A DNA stretch of 64,000 bases from JANOBD01 sp031411495. Lineage in GTDB: Bacteria > Planctomycetota > Phycisphaerae > Tepidisphaerales > Tepidisphaeraceae. Positions 8,062 through 16,684 of the stretch are shown here, one piece after another; the first letter of the stretch is position 1; each line of letters opens with the position of its first letter. The stretch is from NCBI GenBank assembly GCA_031411495.1, contig JANOBD010000175.1, positions 1 through 64,000 of the forward strand, written 5' to 3'. Made by a program: the position numbers and the translations under genes. The notes beneath the pieces were generated by a model. That model saw only the letters and a list, made by a program, of their open reading frames with translations. It was not told the DNA's origin and searched no databases.

Positions 8062-9661
8062 TCGAAAGCTCCTGCAGCAGAGTGTCGAAGAGTTATTCGA
8101 CAATGCGCCTTGCGGCTACGTCACCACCGCGCCCGATGGAACGATCGTACAGATGAACGAGACGTTCGTTCGGATGATTGGCGGCTCGCGCGACGCGCTG
8201 CTTTCGGGCAAGCGATTTTGCGAGTTGCTCACCGTGCCGGGTCGGATCTACTACGACACGCACATCGGCCCCCTGTTGCAGCTTCAGGACGGAGTAAAAG
8301 AGGTCGCGTTCGACATGACGCGCACGGGTCAGCCTCCACTGCCGATTCTCGTGAATGCGATACAGAAGCGCGACGCGCAAAACAACCCGACTCTCATCCT
8401 CATCACCATTTTCGATTCATCCGACCGCCGTGTCTACGAACGTGAGCTGCTGCTGGCGCGGCGCAAGTCCGAGCAGGCGGTCGAGGCCGAGCGCGAGGCC
8501 CGGCGCATTGCCGAGGCTGCGGGGCGCGCCAAAGATACGTTCCTCGCCAGCGTCACGCACGAGCTGCGAACGCCGCTGCACGCGATTCTCGGCTGGACGC
8601 AAATCCTCAAGCGCAAGGGCGGATTGACGCCCGAGCAGATGAACGGCATCGTGATCATCGAAAACAACGCGCGGATTCAGTCGCAGCTCGTCAACGACCT
8701 GCTCGATATCAGCCGCATCGTCGCCGGCAAGATGCGGCTGGACGTTCAGGACGTCCGCCTGTGCGAGCCGATCGAGGCCGCTATCGACACCGTACGGCCG
8801 GCGGCCGATGCGAAGGGAATCCTGCTCCCGGCGCTGCTCGACTCTTCCATTATCGTGTCCGGCGATCCGGGGCGCCTGCAGCAGGTGTTCTGGAACCTGC
8901 TGACCAACGCGATCAAATTCACTCCCAAGCGCGGCGTCGTCCGCATCGTATCCCAGCGTGTGAACTCGCACGCCGAGGTGACCGTGTCCGACAATGGCGA
9001 AGGGATGACGCAAGAGTTCATCGCCCGCGCGTTCGAGAGCTTCAGTCAGTCCGATTCGCAGCAAACCCACCGCAGCGGCGGATTGGGGCTCGGCTTGTCG
9101 ATCGTGAAGAACGTGATCGAGATGCACGGCGGGACTATCACCGCGTCGAGCGAAGGTCCGGGTAAAGGTTCGACCTTTCGCATCGATCTCCCGGTGGCTG
9201 TTGTTCATCATCGGGAAGAGAATGTCGCACGCGTGCACCCGCGCGCGGCTGTGACGCCGACGACGTACGAGGTGCGCGGCATCACGCTCAAGGGCGTCAA
9301 GGTATTGATCGTTGAAGATGAGCCAGACTCCCGCGAAGTACTTCAACACCTGCTTGCCGGCTCGGGGGCCGAAGTCAGCATCGCCGCGTGCGCGGCGGAG
9401 GCGCTGGCGCTGGCCGAAACGGCTAAACCGGACGTGCTGGTCAGCGACATCGGCCTGCCGGACGTGGACGGTTACGAACTCATCCGCAGGTGGCGGCTGC
9501 TCGGCGGCGGCGTGAGCAACGTCCGGGCGGTCGCGCTCACTGCGTTCGCACGACCCGAAGACCGAACGCGAGCCATGCTCGCCGGCTTCCAGATGCACCT
9601 CGCGAAGCCGGTCGACGCGGGGGAATTGATTGTCACCGTCGCAACGCTGGCAATGAAGTAG
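8051..9661 (+). CDS. Hybrid sensor histidine kinase: PAS - HisKA - HATPase - receiver
   Basis: A predicted 536-residue cytoplasmic protein without membrane segments. The N-terminal PAS domain (FDNAPCGYVTTAPDGTI) resembles the PAS type of RsbP. A short coiled linker leads to the H-box SVTHELRTPL (His170), N-box (NLLTNAIKF), G1 (DNGEGM) and G2 (GLGLGLS). A C-terminal receiver has phospho-acceptor Asp466 in SDIGLPD. I start at GTG 8051, with GGAGG six bases upstream and inside the end of the hydrolase gene, so translation is coupled. The pair probably senses a small molecule or the energy state handled by the hydrolase. No separate output regulator lies next to it. Confidence 0.87.
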   Translation: MSVDRKLLQQSVEELFDNAPCGYVTTAPDGTIVQMNETFVRMIGGSRDALLSGKRFCELLTVPGRIYYDTHIGPLLQLQDGVKEVAFDMTRTGQPPLPILVNAIQKRDAQNNPTLILITIFDSSDRRVYERELLLARRKSEQAVEAEREARRIAEAAGRAKDTFLASVTHELRTPLHAILGWTQILKRKGGLTPEQMNGIVIIENNARIQSQLVNDLLDISRIVAGKMRLDVQDVRLCEPIEAAIDTVRPAADAKGILLPALLDSSIIVSGDPGRLQQVFWNLLTNAIKFTPKRGVVRIVSQRVNSHAEVTVSDNGEGMTQEFIARAFESFSQSDSQQTHRSGGLGLGLSIVKNVIEMHGGTITASSEGPGKGSTFRIDLPVAVVHHREENVARVHPRAAVTPTTYEVRGITLKGVKVLIVEDEPDSREVLQHLLAGSGAEVSIAACAAEALALAETAKPDVLVSDIGLPDVDGYELIRRWRLLGGGVSNVRAVALTAFARPEDRTRAMLAGFQMHLAKPVDAGELIVTVATLAMK

Positions 9662-9759
9662 CTTCGCGCGTGCCGTCGACTCAGGTCGCCGGCAATCCTA
9701 TTGTATTCAGATGATGCGTCACTGCCGTCTCGGCCGTGAATCGCATGGCGAGCGGGGTC

Positions 9760-9790
9760 TTGACGCAACGCGCTTTTCGACGGGCATACT
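9760..9790 (+). promoter_or_regulatory. Possible sigma-70 promoter for thioredoxin-like gene
   Basis: TTGACG (9760-9765) and CATACT (9785-9790) are spaced by 19 bases, 78 bases before the start codon. The -35 is good; the spacing is long. Confidence 0.3.
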
Positions 9791-9868
9791 CGATTGGCGA
9801 GATGCAGGCTTTCCGCTGGAGCGGGCAGCCACGACGGCTTCACACAGCAATTAGAACAAGAGGTCACG

Positions 9869-10420
9869 ATGAACACCCAGAACACCCAGGCCGCACTTCC
9901 CGATCCCCCGCCGTCCGACGGAAAAAACACTTTTCCGCAGCCGCGTCCGGCTAGTTCGTTCTGGAAACGTCCGAGCACGATCGGCTGGATCATCTTCGGC
10001 GCGTTCATGTTGACGATGATGTGGCCAATGTTGAAGGGCAGCTACTACAAGATGGCCGGCCCGGCTCCGGACGACGGCATCGCGTGGCGAACCGATTACG
10101 CCGCCGCGCTCGCCGAAGCCAGGACCACCGGCAAGCCGGTGCTGCTCGATTTCAGTGCGAGCTGGTGCCCGCCGTGCCAGGTGATGAAGCACGAAGTCTG
10201 GCCGCAGCCAGAGGTGCGCGAAGCGATCGTCGCCAACTACATCCCGGTTCTGCTGGACATTGACGAGCCCGGGAGCGCAGACGCCGCACGTCGTTACGAA
10301 GTCAGCACCATCCCGGCCGTCTTCGTGGTCAACGGCGACGGCACTGTCCTTCGATCCGGCTCCTTCAAGAACAAGGCCCAGATGCTGCAATTCCTGAAGA
10401 CGCCGACACCTGCCATCTGA
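9869..10420 (+). CDS. Membrane-anchored thioredoxin-fold protein
   Basis: A predicted 183-residue protein. A proline-rich N-terminus of about 35 residues is followed by one membrane segment (IGWIIFGAFMLTMMWPM). Then comes a thioredoxin fold with the redox motif WCPPC and cis-Pro context STIPAVFV. The length and DsbD-gamma/TlpA-like pattern suggest a periplasm-facing thiol reductase; the substrate cannot be told. Start at ATG 9869 with AGAGG five bases upstream. It stands as a single gene with a very small gene 26 bases downstream that may be co-transcribed. Confidence 0.8.
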   Translation: MNTQNTQAALPDPPPSDGKNTFPQPRPASSFWKRPSTIGWIIFGAFMLTMMWPMLKGSYYKMAGPAPDDGIAWRTDYAAALAEARTTGKPVLLDFSASWCPPCQVMKHEVWPQPEVREAIVANYIPVLLDIDEPGSADAARRYEVSTIPAVFVVNGDGTVLRSGSFKNKAQMLQFLKTPTPAI

Positions 10421-10446
10421 TCGAATGCACCTGAAGGAGCAGATCG

Positions 10447-10569
10447 ATGAAGCACGACCTCGCTATTCGCGCCGGCGTTGCGCTTCGGTTGCCTGCATTG
10501 TCCGTTGCGGCCGGTATTGCCATTGCCATTTCCTCGGCTCTCACTCTGTTTAGAACAACGGGACGCTGA
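10447..10569 (+). CDS. Predicted 40-residue single-pass membrane peptide
   Basis: ATG at 10447 has AAGGAG seven bases upstream, one of the best ribosome binding sites in the window. It opens a 40-codon frame: a positively charged start (MKHDLAIRAGVALR), a hydrophobic helix rich in Ala and Ile, and a basic end (LFRTTGR), which fits a small inner-membrane protein. It follows the thioredoxin gene by 26 bases. No family recognised; it could still be a chance frame. Confidence 0.45.
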   Translation: MKHDLAIRAGVALRLPALSVAAGIAIAISSALTLFRTTGR

Positions 10570-10862
10570 GCGGAGACAGGATTCGCCCTCGCTGCGATCA
10601 CCCGTTGCAATCCCTTGATCGACGCTGTCGAACCGAGCTCGTGAAATCGATCCCGGCCGGCGTTTTCATGCGCGAAGCCGATCGCAAACCCTGAGGCGTC
10701 GTCGTCTTCACAGAAACGCGAAGGACGATCGGCTGCTACCCAAGTAACGCTGGAATGAGGTGTCGCGTCGCGATCGGATGAATCGTTGGACGCCCGCCGG
10801 CAGTTTTGTCATATTCGGCCCGAGAGGAGTGCCTGAAACACTCATCGAGCAACGGGGATACC

Positions 10863-11432
10863 ATGACTTATGTTCCACCACCGATCAACGAGTTCGCGCA
10901 GAAGGCGGGCAACGCGTCACGCCTGCTCGGCATTCTCATGATCCTCTGCGGCATCCTTGTCGTCGTGATCGTCGGGAGCATCATGCCGAGAAACTCGCCG
11001 AGCTGGGCAAAACTGCTCATGTACGGCATCGGCGGATTCTACCTGGCGTTCGGCGTCGTCTTTTTCGCTTTCGGCGCTCCGTTGAAGAGCGGCGCGCGCG
11101 GTCTGACGCTGGTCACGCTCATCCTCGCCATTCTCAGCGCCGTGCTCTTTGGCCTCAGCTTCACTGGCAACCTGATTCAAAGCGCGACGAATCCGAACGT
11201 TCTCGCGCTCGGAATCAGCGGACTGTTCACCGCGATCGCCGCATTGCTCGCTTTCTATTGCGGGAAGTCGCTCGCGTTCATCAGACAGTGGGATGCGCCG
11301 CGCGGCTTTACACCGGTCATGCATAGCCACACCGCCGCACCGTTGGTCTCGCCGTCCGACGCGAAGCCGGAGCCCGGCCCGTCACCTACCACTCCGACCG
11401 TCCCGACGCCGCCGCCGTATCGCAGGCGCTGA
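10863..11432 (+). CDS. Four-helix membrane protein, unknown (paralogue of next gene)
   Basis: A predicted 189-residue protein with about four hydrophobic segments between residues 20 and 140 and a Pro/Thr-rich tail ending PPPYRRR. After the last helix it has FYCGKSLAF, then APRGFTP. The downstream gene repeats this as IFCGKSLAW, then ARGFEPE, so the two are tandem paralogues. Start at ATG 10863 preceded by a weak GGGG. No enzymatic motif. Possibly a planctomycete-specific envelope protein; function unknown. Confidence 0.7.
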   Translation: MTYVPPPINEFAQKAGNASRLLGILMILCGILVVVIVGSIMPRNSPSWAKLLMYGIGGFYLAFGVVFFAFGAPLKSGARGLTLVTLILAILSAVLFGLSFTGNLIQSATNPNVLALGISGLFTAIAALLAFYCGKSLAFIRQWDAPRGFTPVMHSHTAAPLVSPSDAKPEPGPSPTTPTVPTPPPYRRR

Positions 11433-11504
11433 CCGCCTCAGATCGCTCACGACGCGCATCGCACGATCGAGCCCAATCGCAAACTCCACCGAAAGAGATG
11501 GCCG

Positions 11505-12044
11505 ATGCCACGGTACGGAATCGTCGAAAACAAGTCCGCCGAGCTGGCACAGTCTACGCTTCGGATTCTGGGCATCGCGCTCAACGTGATCGGCGGGCTG
11601 GTGGTGTGCATTTCGATCCTGGCGATCGGAATCAGCCGCGGCCCGAGCGGGATTGGCGGCCGTGGACCGAGTGGGACGGCAATCGCGATGTCCATGCTGC
11701 TGGTGGCTGCAATGTACCTCGCGCCGGGGATCACCCTGGTCGTCTTGAGCAGACAGGTTGGCGAGCATCGCCGCGGTTCGACGATCGCGGCGCTGGTGAT
11801 CGCAATCGTTGTCGCACTTTTCATGCTGATGGGCGTGGTGTTGGCTGTGCGTTCGCTCCTCGCGCAGTCGACGCCTGGGATGGTGGTCAATCTCATCCTC
11901 TCGGTCGTGCTCGGGCTCGTCGCGACACTCGCATCCATCTTCTGCGGCAAGTCACTTGCGTGGATGAACCATTCCGGTCCCCTCGCGCGCGGGTTCGAAC
12001 CTGAGCTGACGACGCCGACGGGTCGCCGGCCGGGTTCGCGATAG
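11505..12044 (+). CDS. Four-helix membrane protein, unknown (paralogue of previous gene)
   Basis: A predicted 179-residue protein with four hydrophobic segments and a Gly-rich loop (GPSGIGGRGPSG) between the first two. The C-terminal signature CGKSLAW...ARGFEPE matches that of the upstream gene, 72 bases away on the same strand, which argues for a tandem duplication and one transcription unit. Start ATG 11505 has GAGATGG upstream. No recognised family. Confidence 0.7.
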   Translation: MPRYGIVENKSAELAQSTLRILGIALNVIGGLVVCISILAIGISRGPSGIGGRGPSGTAIAMSMLLVAAMYLAPGITLVVLSRQVGEHRRGSTIAALVIAIVVALFMLMGVVLAVRSLLAQSTPGMVVNLILSVVLGLVATLASIFCGKSLAWMNHSGPLARGFEPELTTPTGRRPGSR

Positions 12045-12100
12045 TCTCCCCGCTACCGCGCGTCGACCGGTGCCCATGTGGCCTGTTCTGGCGGTACTTG

Positions 12101-12129
12101 TTGAGTCGCACCCTGATTGCGCCGATAAC
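12101..12129 (+). promoter_or_regulatory. Candidate sigma-70 promoter of the Eis-like gene
   Basis: TTGAGT (12101-12106) and GATAAC (12124-12129) are spaced by exactly 17 bases. The start codon at 12164, with GGAG at 12151-12154, follows at a normal distance. Confidence 0.4.
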
Positions 12130-12163
12130 TCCTACGGAAGTCTTCACGTTGGAGTATGGTCCG

Positions 12164-13396
12164 ATGGCGCTCAAGCTCGAATGGGTTGGTGAATCCGCAT
12201 ACGACCGCGTCGCACTGGCGCGGCACCGCTGCTATTCCGGCATGTCCGGGAATCTCGCGAAATACCAGGAAGGCATCCGCAGCGACCAGCGTGGCCGGCC
12301 GGGGGATTATGTTCTGGCGTCGCGTGACGGGACCGACGTCGGCACCGCCACGGCGCTCTCGCTCAACATCTGGATGCGCGGCGCGCGACTGCCGTGCCAG
12401 GGCGTGGCGTACGTCGGCACGATCAAGACCCAGCGCCGCGGCGGCTCCAAGGACGAGCGCGGCATCGCTTCGCAGATGATGGAAGCAACGCTGAATAAGG
12501 CTCGCGAGCGCGGGGAAGTCATCACCGCGCTCATGCCCTTCCGCGCGAGCTTCTACGAACACTTCGGCTACGGCAACGCCGAGCGGCGCGTGGAGTGGAC
12601 CGTGCCGCTGGCGATCCTGCCGCGCGGCGGTTTCGACGGCTTCCGCTTTTACGAACCTTCGGACGATTCAGGGATGATCGAGACACGCGCGCGAGAAGCG
12701 GCGCTGGGACAGTGTGATGTCGAGACCGATCTGGGCGCTTTCAACGCGTGGAAGCTTCAGTGGCCCGGCGGCCAGACGTTCGTCGATCAACCCAGCGCGA
12801 ATGGCCCGATCGAGTCGCACCTTCACCTGCTCGAAGAGCGCGGGACGGCCACCGCAACGATCGTGGTGGACGACTGGTCCGCCGACTCGCCGGCCGCCGT
12901 GCTCCGCATCCTCCATTTCCTCGCGAGCCTGAAGGACCAGTACACCGCCGCCCGCCTCACGCTGCCAGCTGATCTTCCGCTGAACCGCATCCTTCGCGAA
13001 AGCCAGATCCCGCATCGGCAGGTCGATCACCCCGTCGCAACACAAAGGCCGTACACGCGGATGCAGATTCGCGTGCTCGATCACGTGAAGGTGGTCGAAG
13101 CGCTCACGCTTCCGAGCGCGCGGCGCGGGAAGTGCACGGTCGCGATCAAGGAAACCGAAGGAACGATCACGCGGCTGACACTCGACCTGTCGGATGGAAA
13201 GATGCGCGCAAAGCCCGCCAGCGGCGAATGCGATGTCGAAATGACGGATGTCCTCTGGGCATCGATCGTCTCAGGCGATTTGTCCGCCGGCGATGCGTAT
13301 CGCTGGAATCTGATCCGCTCGACAACCCGGAGCGCGGTCAATCTGCTGGACGCGTTCGCGGAAGGCCCGGTGCCGTGGTGTCAGGAATACTTCTGA
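12164..13396 (+). CDS. Eis-like GNAT N-acetyltransferase with SCP2-like C-terminal domain
   Basis: A predicted 410-residue protein, the usual Eis length. The first GNAT domain has GVAYVGTIKTQRRGG, the acetyl-CoA loop region, and PFRASFYEHFGYG, typical of Eis-like enzymes. A second, degenerate GNAT domain follows. The C-terminal third resembles an SCP2 fold and ends in WCQEYF, matching the free C-terminal carboxylate that acts in Eis catalysis. Such enzymes acetylate amines on small molecules or proteins; the substrate here is unknown. Start chosen at ATG 12164 with GGAG nine bases upstream. It is monocistronic and convergent with the next gene across an inverted repeat. Confidence 0.8.
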   Translation: MALKLEWVGESAYDRVALARHRCYSGMSGNLAKYQEGIRSDQRGRPGDYVLASRDGTDVGTATALSLNIWMRGARLPCQGVAYVGTIKTQRRGGSKDERGIASQMMEATLNKARERGEVITALMPFRASFYEHFGYGNAERRVEWTVPLAILPRGGFDGFRFYEPSDDSGMIETRAREAALGQCDVETDLGAFNAWKLQWPGGQTFVDQPSANGPIESHLHLLEERGTATATIVVDDWSADSPAAVLRILHFLASLKDQYTAARLTLPADLPLNRILRESQIPHRQVDHPVATQRPYTRMQIRVLDHVKVVEALTLPSARRGKCTVAIKETEGTITRLTLDLSDGKMRAKPASGECDVEMTDVLWASIVSGDLSAGDAYRWNLIRSTTRSAVNLLDAFAEGPVPWCQEYF

Positions 13397-13402
13397 GCCG
13401 AA

Positions 13403-13509
13403 AATGACCAAGATCCAATGACCAACAAGTTCACAAACACCAAAATCCAACAATTCACCTTTTGGTAATTGGTGATTGTGAATTGGTTTGTCATTGGTGC
13501 GTGGTCATT
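13403..13509. repeat. Intergenic multi-arm inverted repeat of AATGACCA-type phrases
   Basis: The space between two convergent stop codons is filled by repeated phrases. AATGACCA (13403-13410) pairs with TGGTCATT (13502-13509), CCAATGAC (13415-13422) with GTCATTGG (13490-13497), and ATTCAC (13453-13458) with GTGAAT (13478-13483). The composition is AT-richer than its surroundings. The last arm ends on the first base of the facing stop codon. It may work as a bidirectional terminator; similar repeats occur elsewhere in this window with different phrases. Confidence 0.75.
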
Positions 13510-14348
13510 CAATCCTTGTGGTGTTTCGGCCTCACCACCGGGTACCACTCGCCCTGGTATTCCTTCTCTTCAACCGGCTGCGCGACGGGGACCGGCGCGG
13601 TGGGATCGCTCGCGGCACCGGAGGCGCCGCTGGCCAGGAGCTTGCTGACGATCTCATCCACTTCCTTCGCGTCGGCGTGCGCCCCGCGTGAGGCGAGGCC
13701 TTTGCCAACGCTGGCTTCGAGCCGGTCGTTGAGCGCGTTGAGATCGTTCAGGTCGCGCGCAGAAACGCCCTTCTTCTTGTCCTTGATCGTGCCGTCGTTC
13801 TGGGCGCCGGTGGCGTGGGCGCGCTTCTCTTCGCGCGGTTTGGGTTTTTCGAATCCTGCGCCGACCAGCGCCCGGATGAGAGTCGGCCAGATGAACCCGA
13901 TGGTGAAAACGCCGATCGCCGCGCCCATCCCCACGGGCCGGTATTTGCCCGGGCCGGTGCGATCGCTGAAGGCGACCTTCCGTTGATTCAGAAAGTCGAT
14001 GATCGAACCGGTTCCCGCGAACGGCGTCTTCGCGTAGAGGCCCTGCTCCTGATAGACCGTTTTGTTTTTCGAGTTCACGCCCAGCCGGTCGAATGTGACC
14101 GGGTAAACCAGCTTGCCGTCGGGATCGGTTTCGGGCGGCATCACGACGACGTTGCGGATCACCGGCAAGCCCTTGTTGGACGCGTACGGCGCGCCGCTGC
14201 TCACGGTGCCGACGTTGCGCATGAAGTCGAACGTATCGGCGCTGCGCTCGACATCATGCGGCATGTTCATCCAGGACAGGCCGATGATCGCGCCGATGAC
14301 CAGGCCGATGACGCCCCAATGCCAGTATTTGAAACTCGTCAGATCCAT
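13509..14348 (-). CDS. Predicted inner-membrane protein with long charged tail, unknown
   Basis: A predicted 279-residue protein with one membrane segment near residues 12-30 (HWGVIGLVIGAIIGLSW), a periplasm-sized middle of about 110 residues, and a second segment (MGAAIGVFTIGFIWPTLI). A charged cytoplasmic tail follows (KPKPREEKRAH...) and ends in an acidic/aromatic motif. ATG at 14348 has GAGGG upstream. No family recognised. It is divergent from the lipoprotein gene, with the promoters in about 90 bases. Confidence 0.65.
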   Translation of the reverse strand: MDLTSFKYWHWGVIGLVIGAIIGLSWMNMPHDVERSADTFDFMRNVGTVSSGAPYASNKGLPVIRNVVVMPPETDPDGKLVYPVTFDRLGVNSKNKTVYQEQGLYAKTPFAGTGSIIDFLNQRKVAFSDRTGPGKYRPVGMGAAIGVFTIGFIWPTLIRALVGAGFEKPKPREEKRAHATGAQNDGTIKDKKKGVSARDLNDLNALNDRLEASVGKGLASRGAHADAKEVDEIVSKLLASGASGAASDPTAPVPVAQPVEEKEYQGEWYPVVRPKHHKD

Positions 14349-14440
14349 GGTTCTGGCCCTCTTCGAAACGAAATGTGGCATCCCTATAACGCGACCGCGG
14401 GAATATTGTTGTCGGCCAACGCCGCGTACAATTCAAGCCG

Positions 14441-14992
14441 ATGTGCACACGACCGCTATTTATGGCGATATTCTCCATTTCGTTGCTCGCCGGGTGCGGC
14501 AAAGTGCGCTACGCAATCGTCGCGCCGCCGCAAAACCGCGGCGAGATCGTCCCCCACGCCGGCCCGATCATTTCCCGCGACAAGATCGATTACGAGATCT
14601 TTCAACTCGAAGACAAGGTGATCTTTCACTTCGTCAATCGCAGCGACGTGCCGGTGGAACTGAGCAGCCAGAGCGTTTTGTTCGACGCGACCGGGCACTC
14701 CTTTTCGATCGAGCCGCAGACCCTTGCGCCCGATCAGTCCGGCCAGGTGATCGTGCCGCCCAGCAACCCGATTTCACGCGGGCCGAGTTCGCCGATCAGC
14801 GCCGAGGTGCGCATCGGCGGCTACGACGATGGCGGAATTGTCCGCGACGAGCGCAGCGCCTACGGCAGCGCGACACTTTCGCGCGACTTCCGCTGGCCCG
14901 GCGGAAGAACGGCGCGCTTCCGCTTCGTCTTCATCGCCGGCGACAAGACGATCACGCACGAGTGGACGCTGTCGCGCGAGAATGTGAAGTGA
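14441..14992 (+). CDS. Predicted lipoprotein, unknown
   Basis: A predicted 183-residue protein. The N-terminus MCTRPLFMAIFSISLLAGCGK is a lipoprotein signal with lipobox LAGC (Cys at 19). The rest is beta-rich, with VIFHFVNRSDVPVELS resembling an immunoglobulin-like or DUF-type beta sandwich. It is probably anchored in the envelope. ATG at 14441 keeps the positive residue before the hydrophobic stretch; ATG 14462 would lose it. Function unknown. Confidence 0.7.
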   Translation: MCTRPLFMAIFSISLLAGCGKVRYAIVAPPQNRGEIVPHAGPIISRDKIDYEIFQLEDKVIFHFVNRSDVPVELSSQSVLFDATGHSFSIEPQTLAPDQSGQVIVPPSNPISRGPSSPISAEVRIGGYDDGGIVRDERSAYGSATLSRDFRWPGGRTARFRFVFIAGDKTITHEWTLSRENVK

Positions 14993-15006
14993 GCGGCGAA
15001 ACGACG

Positions 15007-15030
15007 CTGCCCGCCGTTGCTGGCGGGCAG
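15007..15030. terminator. Hairpin between convergent genes
   Basis: CTGCCCGCC (15007-15015), a six-base loop, and GGCGGGCAG (15022-15030) form a perfect 9-bp stem between two convergent stop codons. It has no T-tract, so it is likely a bidirectional or Rho-assisted terminator. Confidence 0.6.
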
Positions 15031-15058
15031 AGGTCGGACAGTTCGTGGTGCTGGCGGG

Positions 15059-16684
15059 TTATCCGACTTCGACTTCTTCCAGCAGTTCGCCGGGTTCTTT
15101 GTCGAGGACGGTGTCGTAGCCGATGCCGCCGCGGAAGCCGTCGTTGCCGCGTGAGCCGATGAGCAGGTCGTCGCCGGCGTCGCCGTAGAGACGGTCGTTG
15201 CTCGAGCCGCCGTTGAGGGTGTCGTTGCCCGCGCCGCCGTAGAGACGGTCGACCTGTCCGCCGCCGTCAAGGAAATCGTCGCCGCCCTGGCCGTAGAGGC
15301 GGTCGGTGCCGCCTTCGCCGTAGAGCCGGTCGACGCCGCCGGATCCGTTGAGACGATCGTTGTCGTCACCGCCCCAGACATAGTTCCTGCCGGAGCCGGT
15401 GTTGATGTTGTCGTCCCCCGCGCCGCCGTAGCAATAGTCATTGCCGCCGCCGGCACTGATGAGGTCGTTGCCGTCGTTGCCGTAAAGGGTGTCGTTGTTG
15501 GCGCTGCCCAGGATGGTGTCGTTGCCGGCGCCACCGACGACCGAACTGGCCATCAGCGTTTCACCAAGCGTGATCGCGTCGTCTCCGCCACGGCCTTCGA
15601 CGAAGACTTGAACGACAGCGCTCAGCAAGAACGTTGTGGAACTTCCACCCACGGTCACGACAATGTTCGCGCGTTCGACAGTGACAGTGATCGCGTCATC
15701 AGACTCGGTACCAGTCACCCAGAGGATGCCGCCATAGACGATCGAGGCATTCACGTCCGGGTTCGGACTCGGATCGGAGATGGGAGCCGTGGGTACGGCG
15801 AAGTCGGCCTGCTTGAAGTCGCGTTTGACGTTTTCCGAACCGACCACCACGTTGTTGTACGTGACGACCTTGCCGTTCCAGGAGGCGACGATCTTGTAGA
15901 TGCCCGAAGGCACCTGCAGCGAGTATCCGCCGGCGTCGCCGCTGGTTGTGGTGTAGACGGTGTTATCGGTGGCGGTGGCGGTAACGGTGACGGTCGGCAT
16001 CGCCTCGCCGGGCGTGTAAAAGTTGTCGGCTCGGAGCGTGTCATTGAATGCGACGCCGGTCAGGAATGGATCGCCGCTGCTGTAGGCGAAGTCCTGCGCG
16101 GCGAGGATACCTGTCCAGCTATTTCCCTGATAGGTGTAGGGTCCATTGACGATTCCCGAACCCATCTCACGCTGCGCCGCGCTGAGCAGGTTGGTCCGAT
16201 GTCCGCGGCCGGTGACGTTGGAATCGACAAAGAGGTTTTTGAAGAGCTGTTCGATGCGCGAGGTCATGTCGCCGAGCGAACTGCCGAGGGTGAGCGCGAG
16301 GTTTTCCGCGGAGCCGGCGGAACCCGTAAAGGTGTAGCCGGCGGCGGCCATGCGCTGCTGCGGCGTCGACCCGCCAGATCCGGCATGCTGGAACAAGCTG
16401 TTGAGCAAGAGCCAGTTGGCGTGGGTGCGGGCGGCATCGTTGAGATACAGGTTGTTCGCGAGCGGCTGCTTGGCAGCGGTAGAGATGGTGCCAGCAGTCA
16501 GCCCTTCGTTGAGCGCGATTCCCTGCCGGGCGGCTTCGGCGGACGGGTCCATCCGCGCCCGGTTGACCAGTTCGAGCATGTACTGCTCATAGGCAGTGAC
16601 CGGGAGCGCAGAAAGGAGCATACGCGGCTCAAGCGCATCAATAGGGGCAAACCCGATAATCCGTCGCGATACACATTTCACCAC
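15059..16684 (-). CDS. Secreted CAP-domain protein with RTX calcium-binding repeats and LEPR-XLL motif
   Basis: A predicted 541-residue protein. The N-terminus carries the planctomycete export motif LEPRMLLS at residues 19-26. A CAP/SCP domain follows (LELVNRARMDP, HANWL, GHRTNLLS). Then comes a carboxypeptidase-regulatory-like beta domain. About ten RTX nonapeptides (GGAGNDTI, GNDGNDLI, GGAGDDNI types), which form calcium-loaded beta rolls, fill the C-terminal third. Start is GTG at 16684, or the adjacent GTG at 16681, with GGGAG about seven bases upstream. It probably acts on the cell surface or outside; the CAP activity is not predictable. Confidence 0.88.
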   Translation of the reverse strand: MVKCVSRRIIGFAPIDALEPRMLLSALPVTAYEQYMLELVNRARMDPSAEAARQGIALNEGLTAGTISTAAKQPLANNLYLNDAARTHANWLLLNSLFQHAGSGGSTPQQRMAAAGYTFTGSAGSAENLALTLGSSLGDMTSRIEQLFKNLFVDSNVTGRGHRTNLLSAAQREMGSGIVNGPYTYQGNSWTGILAAQDFAYSSGDPFLTGVAFNDTLRADNFYTPGEAMPTVTVTATATDNTVYTTTSGDAGGYSLQVPSGIYKIVASWNGKVVTYNNVVVGSENVKRDFKQADFAVPTAPISDPSPNPDVNASIVYGGILWVTGTESDDAITVTVERANIVVTVGGSSTTFLLSAVVQVFVEGRGGDDAITLGETLMASSVVGGAGNDTILGSANNDTLYGNDGNDLISAGGGNDYCYGGAGDDNINTGSGRNYVWGGDDNDRLNGSGGVDRLYGEGGTDRLYGQGGDDFLDGGGQVDRLYGGAGNDTLNGGSSNDRLYGDAGDDLLIGSRGNDGFRGGIGYDTVLDKEPGELLEEVEVG

